From Bacillota bacterium (GTDB taxonomy: Bacteria; Bacillota; Clostridia; DSM-8532), in NCBI GenBank assembly GCA_023446675.1, contig JAEXPO010000670.1, positions 1 to 5,735 of the forward strand: a stretch of DNA of 5,735 bases, given 5' to 3'. The stretch's first letter is position 1. Each line of letters starts with the position of its first letter. A model generated the notes under the pieces. The model searched no databases and was not told the DNA's origin. It worked only from the letters and a program-made list of their open reading frames with translations. This document shows, piece by piece, positions 1 to 5,735 of the stretch. The translations under genes and the position numbers were made by a program.

Positions 1-794
1 GTCAATAGCGGCAGAAGCAAGAACACTATAGCTTCTGAGGCAATAAAAAGCGCCAAATCCCATGGGCGGTTCGTGCTTCCCAAATAGAACGCCAAGCGGC
101 TTATTTCGAATAAAACGTTAATGGCAATTGAATCAACAAGCAGTGCCAGCAATCTTCTTGCGATACCGACTTCTTTTGTCAGACTATCCCGGTCATTTTC
201 CGGATTAGGCAGCAGATGATCCAATACCCCCGCTAAAAAATAGCCAATTACAGCACCTGAGGTGTTAACAATGAGATCATCCACATCGGCGAATCGATAA
301 GCCTGAGGATATAAGCCATAAAGTCCTGAATATTGAGTCAGTTCATAAAACAGGCTAAGGCCAAAGCCCAGAACAATAACCCAAAGTAGGCGAAGCTTGA
401 AATATTTCCTTAAATAAATACCAAAAGGAATTGTCAACACCACATTAAAAGCAACCGTATAAAAGCTTGAACTGCGAATAGCAGACAGCCAGGTTGCGGG
501 CCTGGTCAAAATAAAGCCCGAACTGCCTAAAAATGTTTTTACAAACAGGAAGGGCTGTAAATTCGGTTCAATGGGCTTCATACTGCGTACTTCTTCCAGG
601 GGCGGAAGCGGTAGAACCGTCATAAACCAGGCTGTAATTATATAAATAATAAACGATGCGATTACGGTATTTCGACGCATTTTTAAACTACCATGGGTAC
701 GGTATTGATATATTAATAAGGGAATTAACACCAAATAAAGAAGCAGCAAGGATACCAAAATACCCATCACAATGGGACTAATATACGCTTTCAT
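1..794 (-). CDS. VanZ-like membrane protein with start of an RDD domain (partial, C-terminus beyond window)
   Basis: The frame is open from an ATG at 794 to the left edge (264 complete codons, no stop), so the C-terminus is missing. An AAGGAG Shine-Dalgarno at 802-807 lies 7 nt before the ATG and supports this start. Hydrophobic segments are visible at about residues 5-29, 43-62, 110-127, 134-151 and 174-192. The VanZ-like signature covers about 45-192: FNVVLTIPFG (116-125), a Glu in LSLFYELTQ (146-154), and the acidic DVDDLIVNTSG (170-180). From about residue 206 the sequence KEVGIARRLLALLVDS resembles the start of an RDD domain, with its RR pair and a membrane Asp, then a second hydrophobic stretch near 246-264. 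VanZ is named after a teicoplanin-resistance accessory protein, but the biochemical role of the family is unsettled and this copy has no van genes nearby. The gene is AT-richer than gltBD and lies behind a terminator, so it is probably its own unit. Family call fairly sure; function unknown. Confidence 0.8.
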   Translation of the reverse strand, partial: MKAYISPIVMGILVSLLLLYLVLIPLLIYQYRTHGSLKMRRNTVIASFIIYIITAWFMTVLPLPPLEEVRSMKPIEPNLQPFLFVKTFLGSSGFILTRPATWLSAIRSSSFYTVAFNVVLTIPFGIYLRKYFKLRLLWVIVLGFGLSLFYELTQYSGLYGLYPQAYRFADVDDLIVNTSGAVIGYFLAGVLDHLLPNPENDRDSLTKEVGIARRLLALLVDSIAINVLFEISRLAFYLGSTNRPWDLALFIASEAIVFLLLPLL

Positions 795-836
795 TCTTTT
801 TCTCCTTAATAATGTCACGAGACGGCCCGCAACAAT

Positions 837-842
837 TTTATA
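837..842 (-). promoter_or_regulatory. Possible -10 element for the VanZ/RDD gene
   Basis: The minus strand reads TATAAA inside a longer AT run (ACTATATAAAATTG) about 43 nt before the ATG at 794 and downstream of the dapL terminator, where a promoter would be expected. No good -35 hexamer lies 16-18 nt further upstream; the nearest match is poor. It is a weak call resting on position and the -10 match. Confidence 0.3.
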
Positions 843-873
843 TAGTATTTCAGATTAATTAAAGATCCACAAA

Positions 874-898
874 GGCCGGCGCATTCAAAGCGCCGGCC
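874..898 (-). terminator. Intrinsic terminator after dapL
   Basis: A perfect 9-bp stem GGCCGGCGC / GCGCCGGCC (874-882 with 890-898) encloses a 7-nt loop. On the minus strand it is followed by TTTGTGGATCTTT, a short and interrupted T tract. It lies about 70 nt past the dapL stop. The plus-strand side has no T run, so it should work only in the dapL direction. The stem is strong and the T tract is the weak point. The rest of the 795-968 gap shows only the promoter-like element and the SD of the next gene. Confidence 0.7.
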
Positions 899-968
899 CA
901 ATGAATTACTAATCTGCTTCTGCTGTATTACTGGTAAGTTGACCCAATGCTCCGTACTTTCTCAACCC

Positions 969-2192
969 TTACTTGCTCTTAAGCCGCTTCACCGCTTCCA
1001 CGGTCTTCTCGGGACTTCCGAAGCCTGTGAGCCGGAAGAAGCCCTCGCCCCTTGTACCGAAGCCCGAACCCGGCGTGCCTACAATATGGTAGGTGTTGAG
1101 CAGGTAGTCGAAGAATTCCCAGGAGGTCTTGCCCTGAGGAACGGCAAGCCAGATATAGGGGGAATTGTCTGCACCCCAAACCTTGTGGCCCAGCTCCTCG
1201 AAAGCGGTACGAATGATTTTGGCGTTAGCCAGGTAGCCGTCAATAAGCTCCTTAATCTGAGCCTGCCCTTCCTCGGTGTAAAGCGCGGCGGCACCCTTTT
1301 GAACGATATAGGGAACACCGTTGAACTTGGTGGTCTGGCGGCGAAGCCACATGGAATGAAGCTTCAAAGGCTTGGTGCCTTTGCTGACCGCAACCTCAAG
1401 TGTTTTAGGAACCACGGTGTAAGCGCATCGAAGGCCCGTAAAGCCTGCGGTTTTGGAAAAGCTTCGGAACTCCACCGCAACCTTTTTTGCATTAGGAATC
1501 TCATAAATACTGTGAGGAACCCCATCCTGGCGAATGAAGCACTCGTAGGCCGCATCAAAAAGAATAAGGGTTTTATGCTCCAGAGCATAATCCACCCACT
1601 TTTTCAGCTCCTCATAGGTTAAGCCCTCGCCGGTGGGATTGTTGGGAGAGCAAAGGTAAACAATGTCCAGGCGTTCGTCAGGGATGGCGGGCTTAAAATC
1701 ATTTTCGGCAAGACAATCCAGAAAGCAGATATTTTCATAGCCGTCTTCGGTCTGAAGGCCGGAATGGCCTGCCAGGACGTTGCTGTCCAGGTACACGGGA
1801 TAAACAGGGTTGGTAATGCCGATGATATTGCCCTCACCGAAAAGATCCGTAAAATTGGCCGTGTCGCTCTTGGCTCCGTCGCTTACAAATATTTCGTCGG
1901 CCTCAATGTCGCAGCCTCTTTTTTTGTAGTCGAAGGTGCTTATGGCTTCCCTTAAAAAGTCATAGCCCTGCTCGGGTCCATAGCCTTTAAAGTGAACCGC
2001 GTCCGCCATTTCATCCACTGCGGCATGGAGAGCCTTTACCACGGCCTGGGGGAGAGGCCGGGTAACATCGCCGATACCCAGACGGATAATATCCGCTTCG
2101 GGATGGGCAGCCTTAAAATCGGCTACGCGCTTTGCGATTTCAGAAAATAAATAGGTTTCCTTCACATTGCCAAAATGGCTGTTGAGTATCAT
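969..2192 (-). CDS. dapL: LL-diaminopimelate aminotransferase
   Basis: A fold-type I PLP enzyme of 407 residues, the usual DapL length (about 400-410). It transfers the amino group of L-glutamate to tetrahydrodipicolinate, giving LL-diaminopimelate and 2-oxoglutarate in one cytoplasmic step and bypassing the DapD/DapC/DapE acylated route. Visible marks, counted from the ATG at 2192: YLFSEIAKRV (14-23), GIGDVTRPLP (39-48), SDGAKSD (104-110), the aminotransferase motif SPNNPTG (182-188), DAAYE (213-217), the PLP lysine K247 in SFSKTAGFTGLR, and R387 in FFRLTGFGS, the expected substrate carboxylate-binding arginine. The frame extends two codons to a TTG at 2198, but the GGAGG at 2200-2204 is 1 nt from that TTG and 7 nt from the ATG, so the ATG is preferred. 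It lies 110 nt after dapF, whose enzyme uses its product, and is followed by a strong hairpin. No catalytic motif is missing. Confidence 0.95.
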   Translation of the reverse strand: MILNSHFGNVKETYLFSEIAKRVADFKAAHPEADIIRLGIGDVTRPLPQAVVKALHAAVDEMADAVHFKGYGPEQGYDFLREAISTFDYKKRGCDIEADEIFVSDGAKSDTANFTDLFGEGNIIGITNPVYPVYLDSNVLAGHSGLQTEDGYENICFLDCLAENDFKPAIPDERLDIVYLCSPNNPTGEGLTYEELKKWVDYALEHKTLILFDAAYECFIRQDGVPHSIYEIPNAKKVAVEFRSFSKTAGFTGLRCAYTVVPKTLEVAVSKGTKPLKLHSMWLRRQTTKFNGVPYIVQKGAAALYTEEGQAQIKELIDGYLANAKIIRTAFEELGHKVWGADNSPYIWLAVPQGKTSWEFFDYLLNTYHIVGTPGSGFGTRGEGFFRLTGFGSPEKTVEAVKRLKSK

Positions 2193-2199
2193 GTCCAAT

Positions 2200-2204
2200 C
2201 CTCC
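2200..2204 (-). promoter_or_regulatory. Shine-Dalgarno that sets the dapL start
   Basis: GGAGG on the minus strand, within GATGGAGGATTGG. It is 7 nt from the ATG at 2192-2190 but only 1 nt from the in-frame TTG at 2198-2196. A 1-nt spacer would not normally allow initiation, so the ATG is the likely start. Confidence 0.8.
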
Positions 2205-2224
2205 ATCTATTAGGGTTAATCCTT

Positions 2225-2252
2225 ATCGTACATAAACGTCAATAAAAAACAA
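2225..2252 (-). promoter_or_regulatory. Weak candidate promoter for dapL
   Basis: On the minus strand TTGTTT (2252-2247) and TACGAT (2230-2225) are separated by 16 nt in an AT-rich stretch just before the dapL SD. A TTGACG nearby is a better -35 hexamer but has no -10 at the right distance. If real, dapL could be transcribed separately from dapF; otherwise the two form one operon, since I see no convincing terminator in the gap. Confidence 0.3.
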
Positions 2253-2302
2253 GACTTTTTATTGGCGCTTCTCTCCAGTTGCGTTGCGGGCTTTAGTCCG
2301 CT

Positions 2303-3133
2303 TTAGTTAATATTCACCTCTCCGTCAAAAACATGGGTGGCAGGCCCTGTCATATAAATGCCGTCCTCAAGCCATTCAATTTCCAGTGTCCCACCAAGCA
2401 GAACAACCTTTGCTGTCTTGTTCAGCTTCCCCAAACGCATCATAACGGCGGCGCTAGCACACGCTCCTGTGCCGCAGGCAAGAGTTTCCCCGCTGCCTCT
2501 TTCATAGACCCGCATTTTTATGACGCTGTCGGAAACTTCCTCCACAAACTCCACGTTAACACTTTCGGGAAATTGAGACAAGCCTTGAATGTTTTTGCCG
2601 TGCTTTTCCACATCAAAGGTGTCCACATCCTTTACAATGGTTACCGTATGGGGGTTTCCCATGGATACACTGTAAAAAGGAAAGGTTTCGCCATTGGAGG
2701 AAAGCCTTGCGGGGAAGGCCTTCTCCGGTAAATCCGATATTTCGTCAGTGTCGGAAAAGCGGGGGATACCCATCCATACACGAACCTTTTCAATTTTCCC
2801 GTCATCAGCCGGAAACAGCGTAAGCCTTCTCAAGCCTGAAAGGGTTTCCACCGTGATATCCGTCTTTTTAGTTAAGCCCCGGTCATAAACGTATTTTCCC
2901 ACGCAGCGAATGCCATTGCCGCACATTTTGCCTTCCGACCCATCAGCGTTGAACATCTGCATTCTGAAATCAGCTTTTTCGGACGGCAGAATGAGAATGA
3001 GACCGTCACCGCCAATGCCGGTGCGCCTGTCGCTTAAGACAATGGCCAGGTCTTCCGGGTTTGTTAATTTTTCTTCAAAGCCGTTGACATAGATATAATC
3101 ATTGCCGATGCCATGCATTTTACTAAACTTCAT
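2303..3133 (-). CDS. dapF: Diaminopimelate epimerase
   Basis: A complete 276-residue protein, the usual DapF length. The enzyme interconverts LL- and meso-diaminopimelate in the cytoplasm without a cofactor, using two cysteines as acid and base. Both are present in the family motifs: C71 in NADGSEGKMCGNGIRC and C220 in GSGETLACGTGACASA. Other expected substrate contacts are seen: the N-terminal FSKMHGIGNDY with N11, N62 and N73, N160 in SMGNPH, N193, and the E211-R212 pair. The two halves give the typical pseudo-symmetric fold. The ATG at 3133 has a GGAGGG SD 6 nt upstream (3140-3145). Meso-DAP feeds lysine synthesis and peptidoglycan cross-linking. The next gene, dapL, makes its LL-DAP substrate, and the upstream glt genes make the glutamate DapL needs. 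A promoter candidate sits about 65 nt upstream. Nothing in it is broken or unusual. Confidence 0.96.
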   Translation of the reverse strand: MKFSKMHGIGNDYIYVNGFEEKLTNPEDLAIVLSDRRTGIGGDGLILILPSEKADFRMQMFNADGSEGKMCGNGIRCVGKYVYDRGLTKKTDITVETLSGLRRLTLFPADDGKIEKVRVWMGIPRFSDTDEISDLPEKAFPARLSSNGETFPFYSVSMGNPHTVTIVKDVDTFDVEKHGKNIQGLSQFPESVNVEFVEEVSDSVIKMRVYERGSGETLACGTGACASAAVMMRLGKLNKTAKVVLLGGTLEIEWLEDGIYMTGPATHVFDGEVNIN

Positions 3134-3197
3134 GTTATTCCCTCCAAACTTTTTACCTGCGGAACATTCTATGCCGCCGTATATAGCCGATAATCCT

Positions 3198-3227
3198 ATT
3201 TTAGCCTATAGGAACGATTTCAGACAA
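3198..3227 (-). promoter_or_regulatory. Candidate sigma-A-type promoter for dapF
   Basis: On the minus strand TTGTCT (3227-3222, four of six matches to the -35 consensus) and TAAAAT (3203-3198, five of six to the -10) are 18 nt apart. The expected start of transcription is about 55-60 nt before the dapF ATG. A small symmetric element, CCTATAGG plus a flanking ATAGG copy, overlaps the -10 and could be an operator. This is pattern matching only. Confidence 0.45.
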
Positions 3228-3280
3228 GGCATTCAGGACTGACTTTAGAGGCGGTGTCAGGCAAAAAGTGCTGAATAAAG

Positions 3281-3343
3281 CGGGCTTCGCCCGTCAATTA
3301 CAAGCTATAAAGGGATAGGGCGGGAGCCCGTTAAAGCTCCCGC
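3281..3343 (-). terminator. Tandem hairpins, probable end of the gltBD transcript
   Basis: In transcription order, the first hairpin has an 8-bp perfect stem GCGGGAGC / GCTCCCGC (3343-3336 with 3327-3320) and an 8-nt loop, but no T tract follows. About 26 nt later comes a compact CGGGC-GAA-GCCCG hairpin (3293-3281) followed by CTTTATTCAGCACTTTTTG. The pair lies 35-97 nt past the gltD stop and before the dapF promoter candidate, so termination of gltBD is the simplest reading. The second stem is short and its T tract interrupted, so read-through into dapF is possible. Confidence 0.55.
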
Positions 3344-3377
3344 TGTTAATGTTATCCGTAAATATTATCCTTAAATG

Positions 3378-4841
3378 TTATTTATTCGTAAGGTTTAAAT
3401 TCTTTAAGCTTGAATTCTTTAAGTACTTAATGGCGCCTTCCGCGGCATCCAAGCCGTCTCGGGCGGCTCTTACCACAAGGCTCTGGCCCGTACGCATGTC
3501 ACCGGCTGCAAATACGCCTTCCAGGTTGGTTCCGTGGGCGGCCCTGTCGATGGTTACGCCAAGGGCTTCCGGCAGATAGGACTCAAAGCCTGTAAAGCCA
3601 AGGGCCAGAAGCACCAGATCCGCGGGATAGGTTTTCTTTGTAGCCTCATTGGGCTTGGGGAAGCGGCGTCCGTTTTCCGTTACCCATTCCACTTCCATGG
3701 TTTCAATGGCCTTGATATGGCCGTCCTCTCCCACGAAGGAGGTGGCGGTGGTTAAAAAGCTTCTGGGGTCGCGGCCGAAAAGATAAATGGCTTCCTGCTG
3801 GCCGTAATCGGTTTTAAGAACCAGGGGCCAACGGGGCCAGGGATTGTCGGCTGTACGCTTTTCGGGAGCCGGAGGCATGATTTCAAGCTGAACCACGCTC
3901 TTTGCGCCCTCTCGGATGGAGGTTGCCACGCAGTCGTTGCCCGTGTCGCCTCCGCCGATAACAATAACATCGCGGCCTGCCAAAGGCTTGGAGTCGGTGT
4001 CTCCGTCCATCACCCGGCGGGTGGCCTCGGAAAGGAAGGGCACTGCAAAACCCACGCCTTCAAGGCTTCTTCCGTCCAGTGTAAGATCCCTGGGCTGGCC
4101 TGCTCCTCCGCAGAGGATGACAGTATCATACTTTTCGGTAAGCTCCTTTGGGGTAATGTCCTTGCCCACATCGGTGCCGGTTATGAAGGTTACACCCTCG
4201 TCCTTAAAGAACTGGATACGGCGTTCCACCATGGTCTTGGGAAGCTTCATGTTGGGAATGCCGAACATGAGAAGGCCGCCCGCCTTTTCCGATTTTTCGT
4301 AAACCGTGACATCCACACCGGCCCGGTTAAGCTTCCAGGCGGCGGCAAGGCCCGCGGGGCCGCTGCCAACCACGGCCGCGGTTTTTCCAATACGCTCTTT
4401 GGGAGGGTGGGGAACAGCCCAGCCCTTTTCCCAGGCCTGTTCGGAGAGAAAACGTTCAATTTCCTTTATGGCTACCGGCTCCCCGTGAAGGCCTGTTGTA
4501 CAGGAGCCTTCGCAGAGGGCGGGGCAGACCATTCCTGTGAACTCGGGAAAGGGATTGGTTCTTGCAAGACGCTTATACGCCTCCTCAAACTGGCCCCTGT
4601 AAACCAGATCGTTCCATTCGGGAATAAGGTTGCCCAGGGTGCAGCCTGAGGCGATACCACGCCAGGCTACGCCGCCGTGGCAGAAGGGGATGCCGCAGTT
4701 CATGCACCGTGCGGCCTGTTCCTTGGCCTCAGCCTCGGATAAGGGAGGATGGAAGGCGCCCCAGTCGTTAATGCGCTCTTGGGGCTTTCTTTCCTCCGCT
4801 GTTTTTCTGTTATATTCCAAAAAGCCTGTTGCTTTACCCAT
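3378..4841 (-). CDS. gltD: Glutamate synthase small (beta) subunit, NADPH-oxidising
   Basis: A complete 487-residue protein, the usual GltD size. It oxidises NADPH at FAD and passes electrons through iron-sulfur clusters to GltB, which makes two glutamates from glutamine and 2-oxoglutarate. Domains in order: an N-terminal ferredoxin-like region with C46, C49, C54 and C67 (motif CMNCGIPFC...GCTLGN) and C106, C110 and C114 (CPALCEGSC); an FAD-binding Rossmann motif VVGSGPAGLAAA at about 157-168; an NAD(P)-binding motif VIGGGDTGNDC at 294-304; and the C-terminal flavin motif GVFAAGDMRTGQS at about 442-454. The CTLGN cluster motif has Thr where Pro is common. The ATG is supported by a GGAGG at 4849-4853, 7 nt upstream and inside the end of gltB. 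The gltB stop is only 4 nt before the start, implying a shared transcript and probably coupled translation. The last dozen residues form an unusual Lys/Asn/Leu-rich tail with a short internal repeat. Related NADPH oxidoreductase subunits share this fold, but the gltB neighbour settles the identity. Confidence 0.96.
   Translation of the reverse strand: MGKATGFLEYNRKTAEERKPQERINDWGAFHPPLSEAEAKEQAARCMNCGIPFCHGGVAWRGIASGCTLGNLIPEWNDLVYRGQFEEAYKRLARTNPFPEFTGMVCPALCEGSCTTGLHGEPVAIKEIERFLSEQAWEKGWAVPHPPKERIGKTAAVVGSGPAGLAAAWKLNRAGVDVTVYEKSEKAGGLLMFGIPNMKLPKTMVERRIQFFKDEGVTFITGTDVGKDITPKELTEKYDTVILCGGAGQPRDLTLDGRSLEGVGFAVPFLSEATRRVMDGDTDSKPLAGRDVIVIGGGDTGNDCVATSIREGAKSVVQLEIMPPAPEKRTADNPWPRWPLVLKTDYGQQEAIYLFGRDPRSFLTTATSFVGEDGHIKAIETMEVEWVTENGRRFPKPNEATKKTYPADLVLLALGFTGFESYLPEALGVTIDRAAHGTNLEGVFAAGDMRTGQSLVVRAARDGLDAAEGAIKYLKNSSLKNLNLTNK
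3398..3423 (-). repeat. 11-bp direct repeat in the 3' end of gltD
   Basis: On the minus strand CTTAAAGAATT occurs twice, at 3423-3413 and 3408-3398, with a 15-nt period, so the copies are in the same reading frame and encode Leu-Lys-Asn twice (GltD residues 474-476 and 479-481). The stretch is much AT-richer than the rest of gltD. Confidence 0.75.
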
Positions 4842-4845
4842 GATA

Positions 4846-5735
4846 TTACCTCCCTGCCCCTGTTTTTATGCTGAAGGCCCGGGTGATAAGCTCGTCGCCC
4901 GTATAACCTTCGGCACTGGCCTTGGCTGTAGCCTCCAGAACTTCCTTATAGTCGTTGGGAAGTACCTTGACAATGCGCTGAACCATGGTCGGCCAGTTAT
5001 CCAGAATTTCCCTTCCGGCAGATGAACCGGTATATTCCGTGTGCCTGCGGATAAGGGTGTAAAGTGTTACCACATCCAGAGCATCCAGATCGTAAAGCCC
5101 TACCATATTGGGGTTGTGCATGGTACGGAAGTTGCCCGTATCCAGTACGTAGGCAATACCACCGGACATGCCCGAGGCAAAGTTTTTGCCTACGGAGCCC
5201 ATGATAACGGCCACGCCGCCGGTCATGTATTCGCAGCCATGCTCGCCCGTTCCTTCGCAGACGGCGGTAGCGCCGCTGTTACGAACCAGGAAGCGTTCGC
5301 CGGCACGGCCTGCCAGGAAGAGCTCGCCTGCGGTTGCGCCAAAGAGCGCAACATTGCCGCACACCAGATTGTCTTCCTTACTCCAGCCCGCGTTCTGGGG
5401 GGCCTTTACAATAATGCGTCCGCCGCTTAAGCCCTTGCCCAGGTAGTCATTGGCCTCGCCCACCAGGGTAAGCTCAATACCCGAGGGAACAAAAGCGCCA
5501 AAGCTCTGGCCTGCCGTTCCTTCAAAATGGAACTTCAAATGGCCGTCGGGAAGCTTGCCGTATTCCTTGCTGATAAAATAACCTACCCGTGTGGCTACCG
5601 CACGCTCCGTATTGCTTATTTTGCGCTTTACCACGCCGCCGCCGGCTACAATGAGGGAGCGGACCATGTCGTGGAAAATACGGTTGTGATCCGTGCTCTC
5701 GGGAAAGGTGTGCCAGGGCAGGGGGAGATCCGAGT
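4846..5735 (-). CDS. gltB: Glutamate synthase large (alpha) subunit, C-terminal part (5' end beyond window)
   Basis: The last 295 codons of a protein usually about 1500 residues long; the frame is open through the right edge. The Met codon at 5667 is internal, since 22 in-frame codons precede it without a stop and no SD sits there. This part is the GXGXG right-handed beta-helix domain that closes GltB. Visible motifs are ISNTERAVATR, GTAGQSFGAF, GEANDYLGKGLSGGRIIV, GNVALFGATAGE, GRAGERFLVRNSGATAV, GTGEHGCEYMTGG and NFASGMSGGIAYVLD, then the conserved tail region AGREILDNWPTM and KVLPNDYKEVLEA. The glutaminase, the FMN site and the 3Fe-4S cluster lie in the missing N-terminal and central parts. 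The domain is structural and does not bind substrate. The stop TAA at 4848-4846 overlaps the ribosome binding site of gltD. The family match is unambiguous. The operon promoter is outside the window. Confidence 0.95.
   Translation of the reverse strand, partial: SDLPLPWHTFPESTDHNRIFHDMVRSLIVAGGGVVKRKISNTERAVATRVGYFISKEYGKLPDGHLKFHFEGTAGQSFGAFVPSGIELTLVGEANDYLGKGLSGGRIIVKAPQNAGWSKEDNLVCGNVALFGATAGELFLAGRAGERFLVRNSGATAVCEGTGEHGCEYMTGGVAVIMGSVGKNFASGMSGGIAYVLDTGNFRTMHNPNMVGLYDLDALDVVTLYTLIRRHTEYTGSSAGREILDNWPTMVQRIVKVLPNDYKEVLEATAKASAEGYTGDELITRAFSIKTGAGR
4849..4853 (-). promoter_or_regulatory. gltD Shine-Dalgarno inside the end of gltB
   Basis: GGAGG on the minus strand lies directly before the gltB TAA stop (4848-4846) and 7 nt from the gltD ATG. 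Ribosomes finishing gltB would stop over the gltD start region, an arrangement typical of translational coupling that keeps the two subunits in balance. Confidence 0.75.

Noticed and set aside
1..794. Glycopeptide-resistance gene
   Set aside because: Only a family resemblance to VanZ; no vanHAX or vanRS genes are present and VanZ-like proteins are common in susceptible bacteria.
939..1622. Plus-strand 227-codon open frame opposite dapL
   Set aside because: It lies wholly within the real dapL frame and its terminator-side flank, has no family resemblance or credible SD, and is explained by codon bias in the antisense frame.
2284..2300. GCGG...CCGC hairpin between dapF and dapL as a terminator
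   Set aside because: The stem is only 4-5 bp with a GU pair, and no T tract follows on the minus strand.
2333..2731. Plus-strand 132-codon open frame opposite dapF
   Set aside because: Antisense shadow of a fully conserved dapF; no recognisable motifs.
3134..3377. Lysine riboswitch or T-box leader upstream of dapF
   Set aside because: The promoter candidate leaves only about 55-60 nt of leader, too short for either, and I see no T-box sequence or multi-helix riboswitch core in the gap.
3916..4302. Plus-strand 128-codon open frame opposite gltD
   Set aside because: Antisense shadow within conserved gltD coding sequence; low-complexity Ser/Pro-rich composition typical of such frames.
4630..5430. 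Plus-strand open frames of about 130 codons opposite the gltB-gltD junction and gltB
   Set aside because: They lie opposite strongly conserved coding sequence and show no family features.
4846..5667. gltB fragment read as a complete 273-residue protein starting at Met 5667
   Set aside because: The frame continues without a stop to the right edge, no SD precedes 5667, and the sequence is the middle-to-end of a known large subunit.
1..5735. CRISPR array, insertion sequence, tRNA/rRNA or prophage feature
   Set aside because: No regularly spaced repeats, transposase or integrase frames, long terminal inverted repeats or cloverleaf-like sequence seen; gaps are short and accounted for.

Overview
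The window carries five genes, all on the minus strand, so transcription runs from high to low coordinates. It looks like an ordinary chromosomal segment of a Gram-positive anaerobe, most likely a member of the Clostridia (Bacillota). This is inferred from strong GGAGG-type ribosome binding sites, the VanZ+RDD membrane protein architecture, use of the DapL aminotransferase route to diaminopimelate, and the clostridial look of the GltD N-terminus. No genus can be named from the sequence alone.

Layout, in transcription order. (1) 5735-4846: the last 295 codons of the glutamate synthase large subunit (gltB), cut by the right edge. (2) 4841-3378: complete glutamate synthase small subunit (gltD), four bases after gltB, with its Shine-Dalgarno inside the end of gltB. 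(3) 3377-3134: a 244-base gap with two GC-rich hairpins, probably ending the glt transcript, followed by a candidate promoter for dapF. (4) 3133-2303: complete diaminopimelate epimerase (dapF). (5) 2302-2193: a short gap with a weak promoter candidate and an SD that places the dapL start at an ATG. (6) 2192-969: complete LL-diaminopimelate aminotransferase (dapL). (7) 968-795: a gap with a strong 9-bp GC hairpin (likely dapL terminator) and an AT-rich -10-like element. (8) 794-1: a VanZ-like membrane protein running into an RDD domain, open to the left edge.

The genes form a coherent nitrogen/cell-wall group. GltBD makes glutamate from glutamine and 2-oxoglutarate. DapL uses glutamate to aminate tetrahydrodipicolinate directly to LL-diaminopimelate and returns 2-oxoglutarate. 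DapF turns LL-DAP into meso-DAP, the precursor of lysine and of DAP-type peptidoglycan. The VanZ/RDD gene is behind a terminator, is visibly AT-richer, and has no assigned function.

I found no RNA gene, CRISPR array, insertion sequence or other mobile element, and no convincing undescribed system. The observations worth a second look are modest: the VanZ-RDD fusion, a repeat-containing C-terminal tail on GltD, mutually exclusive hairpins after gltD, and a symmetric element over the dapF promoter.
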